DNA of 64,000 nt from contig JAIUPT010000019.1 in the NCBI GenBank assembly GCA_022315425.1, positions 496,001 to 560,000 of the forward strand. The letters are read 5' to 3'. Below the pieces are notes generated by a model. It was not told the origin of the DNA, ran no database searches, and worked only from the letters and a program-made list of their open reading frames with translations. The translations under genes were made by a program, and so were the position numbers. The stretch comes from Pseudevernia furfuracea (taxonomy: Eukaryota > Ascomycota > Lecanoromycetes > Lecanorales > Parmeliaceae). Below are positions 57,952 through 64,000 of the stretch, piece after piece. Each line of letters opens with the position of its first letter. Position 1 is the first letter of the stretch.

Positions 57952-59636
57952 TTCACCGGTCTTTGCCGTACGGAACCTCTCATGTAGAGGTCAAGATAGA
58001 CTTTGTTCCACTCCAAATTGGCTCTTCATCTCTAGCTTACTCTGGTTTCTTGATATCTGTCTCGTCGCCTGGTATCGCTATATGAACGAATTTGTCAACT
58101 CTGTCAAGCAATAGCAGCTCCATCTTCAAATTCTCAAACCCGCCGGAAATTTGATTGTGAAAGGATAGTCAAAGTTCTCTTAGATGTTTCAAGCCGAAGA
58201 TTAGTACGGCATGATGCCAGTCGCTTTACTATACTGTTGGGAGTCAGTCAATATATCTAGAGAATGTACACTGCCATGATCCTTGCAGGCTACGCAGAGC
58301 TACCTGATAACTAAGGTACTTATTATATAATAACATAGCAATGCTAGATATGTTGAACTATTATATAATTTTATGAGTACAACTTCGATGCTGAAAGTTC
58401 TTAGAAATATAGAAACTATATTCTATGTTTTAATTAAAAAATTCACGATTCTAATTATGTTATTGTTGAATCATAAATTATAAGGGATTAAATCTGGTGA
58501 TTGCATCTACCAAGACATTGCATCTGGAGGTGAAAGTAAGTATGTTTCTACGGGCCGCCTTTTGTGTTTTTTTCAGTAGATTCCTCATAACAATTTTTGA
58601 CACGGCGAATTGAATGCGACGAACAAGACATGACTGGAATCGTAAGGAGTGGCCTTCATTAGGTTTTAAAGGATTCAAGGCTGCATAGTCGGTGGCTCGG
58701 TCGGGACAAGATGCGATGCCATGGTCTAACATCCAATTTGTAATGCCCGAACCATGCGGCGCTCATTATTTCCTGCGTGGCTTGAGTGATGGATATCTAT
58801 CTATTCTCTCCCGACTTCGTCTGCGTCACTGTCTAACTTATTCTTGAGGAAAACAGTAGATCTGTGGTGTGATCATAGGTTACCACAGTATATAGAAAAG
58901 AAAGCAAGTGCAGATTCTGGAAGTAAACATTGCGAGGCCCGACGCGGCTGGCTGAGAGCAGGCTTGGCAAAATTTACAAAAGAACGTCATGCATAGAGGG
59001 AAGTTTGTGCGGGCAATCGGGCGAATTTCTGAAAGCAGTTAACAGAAGGCCTACAGTTCCGGCGCGCCGGAGGGATGACCTGACAGTGTTCACAAAGTTT
59101 TCCCTAATAATCGTTCTTTAACGTGAGATGAGAATCGTTTCTTCATGCGTTCAGGGTTCGGCATCTTCTGATTGGAAGAGCCTATTGTTTCTAGTTGATA
59201 CCCACAAATGTATGCACGAATGGAAAGGAGGAGTTTTTAAGTGTCACCTTTTCTGAGATTTGGGAACTAGAGTATGGATTTTCCTCCATGACTGTGGCTA
59301 CATTCTTGTACTTTAGCGCAGACGTTTTCCCCGACGACCAACTATTGTTCCTACCACGGTCAGTGAACACGATTTGTCTTTTATATGCAAGAGGGCCAGC
59401 AAAGAGATCGACACTGATATTCAACGAGGAAATGACTATTTTTGTGTATGTTGTATGTGATTAACATCAAGATGCTAGGCTTGCGAGTAGTAGGTGTAGT
59501 AGAATGATGGCATCATGGAGAACAGTATAAAGTCAATTATATGCTTTCTAGCTATACTACGAATGTCATCTTGAGTACGGTTAGCTAGCTTCAGCTTGGC
59601 AGAACCTGGGTCCGTTGTGCGCACTACGCAATCACT
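57952..59636. other. Gene-poor stretch, 1.7 kb, partly AT-rich
   Basis: 58310-58480 is strongly AT-rich with several TATATAAT-like words. No gene is supported on either strand. Confidence 0.45.
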
Positions 59637-60830
59637 TCATCCTTGCGAATTCAGCCGAGTAGTGTCCACGCTGCTATTTGGGATAACAAGATTGGCTGAT
59701 GGAATAGCAGTCTTTAAACAACAATGTCCTCCCACTGGACATTGCGGCATACAAGAGGCGCCCACACATGGGATACCACCAGCAATATTGGCATTCGTGC
59801 AGGCTTGCGCGCACGTATCGTCACTCGCTGCACGGGATGAACATCCTAGGTAGGTGTCGTATCTAGGTCCGTCCATTGCGCAAAGGATGGTGTTGCTATG
59901 TTCACATGACGGCAGGAAAATATTCCCATTGCGATACGCTATCTACACAAGATTCCTGACATGTGATTCGTGCACTATCAATCGTCATGCTGGAACTCGC
60001 CTGTTTGACCAGAATTTGGTACTTGAGGCTGTATGTCAAACTGGTTCGATCATAGCTTACACCTACACAAGAGCCACAGGCGTTATTATTCGTTTGTGCG
60101 CATTGTTCCATACACGCCCTGAATGTTGCGGCTGTGGATGAGCTTGCTTCGTATCCGACGAAATCTGTGTTGCAGCTTTCAACAAAAAACTTGTCGTCTG
60201 AAATGGTGTATGTGGAACACCGGGACGATGAGATTGTTACAACCGATATTTTGGTAGTCATGCGTGGAGGTGGCCATAACGCTTCTAAAGTCAGTAACGG
60301 TGATGTCAAGCTCCGAAATTATGTCCACGGTAACAATGTCAATTTCTGATGACAGGGCGGTATTGATTGTTGTGATTGTCGTCAGGGAGGTGGCTGTCTT
60401 ATCGATGGTGAGTACCAGGGGAAAATCGGATAAAATTTGCCGTTGTCGTGGTCGTTGTGTCCTTGACATAGGTGGTAGTTTTATAAAGAGATACAGTCGC
60501 TGTGTAGATTGTATTGCGCGGAGCAGGCTCGGTCAAGATGAAAGAGCAGGCACTAATCAGTTCGTTTGGTCTGTATGATCTCCACTGAGTGGGAACATTT
60601 CCGTAAGCTTGTCGAGCCTGAACGGGTGCGGAAGCCGAAGCAATGGTCACCGTAGTCGGAAAGTGGGCACTGGAGCGCTGATTACAACTGTAGACATTGT
60701 TGTGGCCTCGAGATCATTAGAGATCGTAACTCTAACAACATCCGTCTTTACAGTGATAACCTCGCGTTTAGTGGCAGCAAATGTTCTAGTCTCAAACGCG
60801 GTCCCGGTGTAAACCAATTTACTTGATTGG
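59637..60830 (-). pseudogene. Broken PAN/Apple-like secreted protein gene
   Basis: Reading from about 60830 downward, pieces of one protein appear in three frames. The first is a Thr/Val-rich region ending STVVISAPVPT. It is followed by SAPVQARQAYGNVPTQWRSY and TTTYVKDTTTTTTANF. Another frame gives YTISDDKFFVESCNTDFVGY, then FRACMEQCAQTNNNACGSC and VGVSYD, the pattern of a PAN/Apple-type Cys domain. A further piece is YDTYLGCSSRAASDDTCAQA with CMPQCPVGGHCCLK, before a stop at 59637. At least two frame changes lack usable splice sites, and a Cys expected near TCYLK is Ser (TYSLK). Normal members are secreted or cell-wall glycoproteins. Undetected introns could rescue part of it, so pseudogene status is likely but not certain. 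Confidence 0.45.
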
Positions 60831-61177
60831 AATGGTTGGTGTAGAGGCGAGATAAAAGGTCTTGGTGATATATAGTTGCAGTCTGGGTGACTATCTTGAA
60901 CATACCCTGTTTTTCTTTCTTTTCCTCTTTCGCGAATGTGTCGTACTATCTCACCTAAAGCGACGCTCACCTTAGATCTGATCGGGGTTGAGGTCGGAAA
61001 ACATTTCTCATGGCTTGGCATTTATATGTTATCAGATAGTGTACTTCCTTCCTTCTAAGAATAGTACAAGAACCCCACTCTATTTGACTCTGAAAGCGTC
61101 AAGATCTTCTTGTACTTCTGGAGACCCTCGCCCATGCTGTATCACAGGGCCTTCGAAAAGCCAATTACAACCCCAAC
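60831..61177. other. Intergenic, 0.35 kb
   Basis: This lies between the stop of the Dal5/TNA1-like transporter and the broken PAN-like gene. Nothing else was recognised. Confidence 0.35.
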
Positions 61178-63185
61178 CTAGAGCACAAACTTCCTCTTGT
61201 GCTCTCGCAGCCGATTAGCCCTCCCATAATATATTCTCAATGCCACGCAAACCACGGAGATTGCTAACATGAAAGCAGCATTGATCCAATTACCACTCTT
61301 AAAACCGGTCTTAGCCTCTCCAGCCGGGTAGATCCACACACCCAAGATTAGGCCAGGTCCACCACCAACAGAGACGTTGAGAGCCACGGCAAGGCCCGTA
61401 GAAGCGGTCGTATGAGTGTTCGATGCGAGCAAGGAGAGCAGAGAGGGGACGGGTGCAAAGACGAACGTGGTGGAGATGACGAGGCAGATGTAGCGGGCCT
61501 ACGGCGTTGTCAGAGAGGTAGTGACAGATCGATGCTGGGGAAAGAAAGAAGGGTGGAATTGTAACGATAGGAGCACTCCCCACATGTTAAGGTCACTTAC
61601 CACATGAGCGTCAGGCGAGAGAGTTGCGGAGGCAATAAAGCCTGCTGCACAGATGAGGGCACATGCTGCTGCGTGGAGGGAACGACTATGAGTAACGGTG
61701 TTATGAGTAAAAAGTCCATCCCCAAGCAATAGCGATGCCAAGTATAATCTGACTTTCAACTCACGAATTGAAGCGGTCTGAATTCCAGGACACAATGAGC
61801 GACACAACGTATGCAACAGCGTATGGCGGGATCGTCATCAACTCCGCGGTCAGTGAAGTGTAGCCGAGACCAGCGACTATAGTAGGTGCGAAGAGCGATA
61901 GGCTGGAAAATGGTGTCGAGATGAGAAAGTAGAGCTTCCAAACGCTGGCTGAGCTTTCATAACCCTCAAGTGGATGGTGGTATGGTTGAAACTTACCAGG
62001 TAGTGAATATAAAGCCGCCACTCCGTCAAAGTCTCTTTCGCATCAGCCCATGTCATAGCCTTATCGTTCGCGCTCGAGCCACAGAATTTCAATCTTTCTA
62101 TTGCCAACTCCTTCTCCTTCTCAGTGAGCCACCGAACCGATCCTGGATAATCTGGCAGTACGACCCAGACGACGAAACCCGCTACGCATGCGGGTATGCC
62201 TTCCAGTATGAAAAGCCATCGCCACCCTGATAGTCCATTAACGTTGTTCATTTGTCCAACACCATACGCAATGGCGCCACCAAAGGCACCGGCTAACGTG
62301 GCAGAGGATAGAAAAAAGGCGATGCGTAAAGAACGTTCCTCGGGTCGATACCAAAATGTTAGGTAAAAAACTAGGCCAGGATAGAGACCTTTTTTGTAAG
62401 TATATTAGATTTGTGGCCATCACATGAGTCACGTAGCCAGACATAGACTACTCACCAGCTTCAAAAATACCAAGAAGAAACCTTAGGCCTGAAAGTGAGG
62501 CGGCGTTCTTTACACCGCCAATGCCTATCGTCGTGGCGCCCCAGGCGAATACAAGGAAGGCAATCCATCGCTTGATCCCCGTGTTAGCGGTTCTTCTTCT
62601 CGCATTCATGTGGAAGCGTCAGACGGAGAAGGGCAGGAAGAGTATGCCAATGGCCACACATTTGGACTCAGCTCCTTCAAGAAGTAATTTGACGGCACTT
62701 CAAACAGACAGTAGCTGATATAGAACAACGTCAACGCAACGCTAGGCACGTTTACACGGCGTCAGCAACTGCATTACGCTTGGACTCGGCTTTAACTGGA
62801 CAGTAGGGGATCTGGTAGGCCTACTTATATTGATAAGAACTCGTGCCTGTTTTCTGCAATAGATCGTCGCCAGTTTCGCTGTTCAAAATTTTGGCATTAC
62901 CTGCAGCGAATAAGCACCGAGACTCAGCAATCAAAGCAAGACTCGTCAGACGCAAGGGGAAATTTGCAAGAATGCGAAAGTCTGCTCTATACCAATGTTC
63001 GACCGGTCCAGAAAACACAACAGATAGACCACGGAACATAGTGGGATTATTCTCCAGTCCTGCTTCCAAACTAAAGATTTCTCTTCCACCGATCCGCTTC
63101 CTGTATACCGATCGAAAGAAGAATTGCTGTCGCCAGAGCCGCCCTCGGGTGCCTGTGAAATATCAGTCTCCAGAATGCTGGTCAT
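61178..63185 (-). CDS. MFS transporter, allantoate/nicotinate permease-like (Dal5/TNA1 group)
   Basis: Eight exons: 63185-62993, 62900-62825, 62741-62660, 62570-62456, 62388-61997, 61934-61765, 61685-61601 and 61498-61178. All phases close, giving 477 residues. Helix 1 ends with the group signature CFLDRSNIG joined to NAKI. Then come YISYCLFEVPSN, WIAFLVFAWGATTIGIGGVK, FLLGIFEAGLYPGLVFYLTF, WYRPEERSLRIAFF, and the hallmark GWRWLFILEGIPACVAGFVV with LPDYP. The C-terminal half has SSLSLFAPTIVAGLGYTSL and GPGLILGVWIYP. The family (anion:cation symporters) imports small anionic nutrients such as nicotinate, allantoate or pantothenate by proton symport. The substrate here cannot be predicted. All eight exons are needed to keep twelve helices. 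Confidence 0.9.
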
Positions 63186-63776
63186 GAATATTCGAAAAGC
63201 TCATGTGCACGGGTGATATGATGCCATACCATCTTTGAAGTGTCTATACCGTCCATATCGAGGTGTTCCTTGACATCAAATCCGCAGTTCTTTTTTTTTG
63301 AACACAATAAGGGAGAAGGTAAGGACACTACCACAGTGATATCCATAGAATTGCAGCTCTATATCATCGACATCACCGTATGCAGGATGTCGTAACCCAC
63401 ATCAATCATGTGGTGGATTAGCTCGATGCCTTAGTTAAAAGCATATTCGACCGAGCATATGCGCACCGCAAGTCTAGAAATTCATGTTAATTCCTGAAAG
63501 CTTTTCCGTGGAACATTTGGATCACCTTGAATGAAAATACGCATAAATTTTATGAACCATCTGTCACAATGTTTCCACATTATCTCTGTAGTCCACAGAT
63601 TCAATCTATCTATGCGAAGGGAAATTGCCCGCCTCACACGACAACAGCATAGTCCGTGAACCGATAAATGGCAGATTGCGAGACTAAACGCGTTCCATTG
63701 TCTAACCTCTGATATCCGCAAGCTGTTCCTCCATACATTTGATGTGGGATCCTCAAGGCGGCGAGTGCCCGATGGT
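63186..63776. other. Intergenic, 0.6 kb
   Basis: This is upstream of the Dal5/TNA1-like gene and downstream of the partial gene at the right edge. No other feature was recognised. Confidence 0.4.
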
Positions 63777-64000
63777 TTACAGAGCCTGCAAATTGCGACA
63801 TTCCTCCAGTAACTCTTTCACCATGTCGATCATCTCGAGTATGTAACCCGTAGAGTCCTTAGACCCTGACGGAACTGCTCCCATATACCGCGAAAGCGAG
63901 TCTCTGTTCGTGCGTGTGATGCCATTGGATGCCATCCTGCAAGGTGCAACAGCGTTAGAAATTCGTTTGACGGTCGAGCCGATTTTTGCCCCTGGAAAAA
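63777..64000 (-). CDS. 3' end of an unidentified gene, runs off the right edge
   Basis: One minus-strand frame is open from the window edge to a TAA at 63777-63779 and reads like real protein: GAKIGSTVKRISNAVAPC, then MASNGITRTNRDSLSRYMGA and VPSGSKDSTGYILEMIDMVK, ending ELLEECRNLQAL. The last 25 residues form an amphipathic helix. The family was not recognised; the style would suit the C-terminus of a fungal transcription factor or hydrolase, but that is a guess. About 74 residues are visible. Confidence 0.5.
   Translation of the reverse strand, partial: FPGAKIGSTVKRISNAVAPCRMASNGITRTNRDSLSRYMGAVPSGSKDSTGYILEMIDMVKELLEECRNLQAL

Overview
The window reads as nuclear DNA of a filamentous ascomycete (Pezizomycotina). 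Genes are split by short spliceosomal introns, mostly 48-70 nt with GTRNGT donors and CTRAY-like branch sites. The gene families are typical of that group: SAT4-type rhodopsin-domain proteins, Sho1, a dynactin p24/RO10-like protein, POT/PTR2, Dal5/TNA1-like and sugar transporters, fungal P450s and family-2 O-methyltransferases. No bacterial operons, CRISPR arrays, rRNA or tRNA genes were recognised. The class within Pezizomycotina cannot be fixed from the sequence.

Layout. 0-14.9 kb is a gene-poor accessory region: the 3' part of a SAT4-like gene at the left edge, a 5'-incomplete O-methyltransferase, a complete SAT4-like gene, a possible MITE, two small secreted-protein loci (one frameshifted), homopolymer and microsatellite tracts, an unrecognised two-exon gene and a broken acyl-protein-thioesterase-like gene. 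15.9-22.1 kb holds three ubiquitin-ligase-type genes, all on the minus strand: RING plus a TFIIB-like segment, a short RBR, and a CCCH-RBR. 22.9-26.2 kb holds two conserved genes, sho1 and a dynactin p24/RO10-like gene.

26.6-47.1 kb looks like a secondary-metabolite locus: POT-family transporter, P450, SAT4-like membrane protein, class I methyltransferase, stand-alone adenylation-thiolation protein, UbiA prenyltransferase, ACC-synthase-like PLP enzyme and O-methyltransferase. A plausible logic (inference) is that an acid is activated on the A-T protein, an aromatic acceptor is prenylated by UbiA, and the product is tailored by P450, two methyltransferases and the PLP enzyme. The A-T protein has no reductase, thioesterase or condensation domain, so release or transfer must happen in trans.

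48-64 kb returns to mixed content: an orphan coding fragment, a large protein whose N-terminus resembles fungal STAND-type N-terminal domains, a sugar transporter, a decayed secreted-protein gene, a broken PAN-like secreted-protein gene, a Dal5/TNA1-like transporter, and the 3' end of a minus-strand gene running off the right edge. Exon joins were inferred by hand from splice consensus, reading phase and family similarity. No transcript evidence or database search was available.
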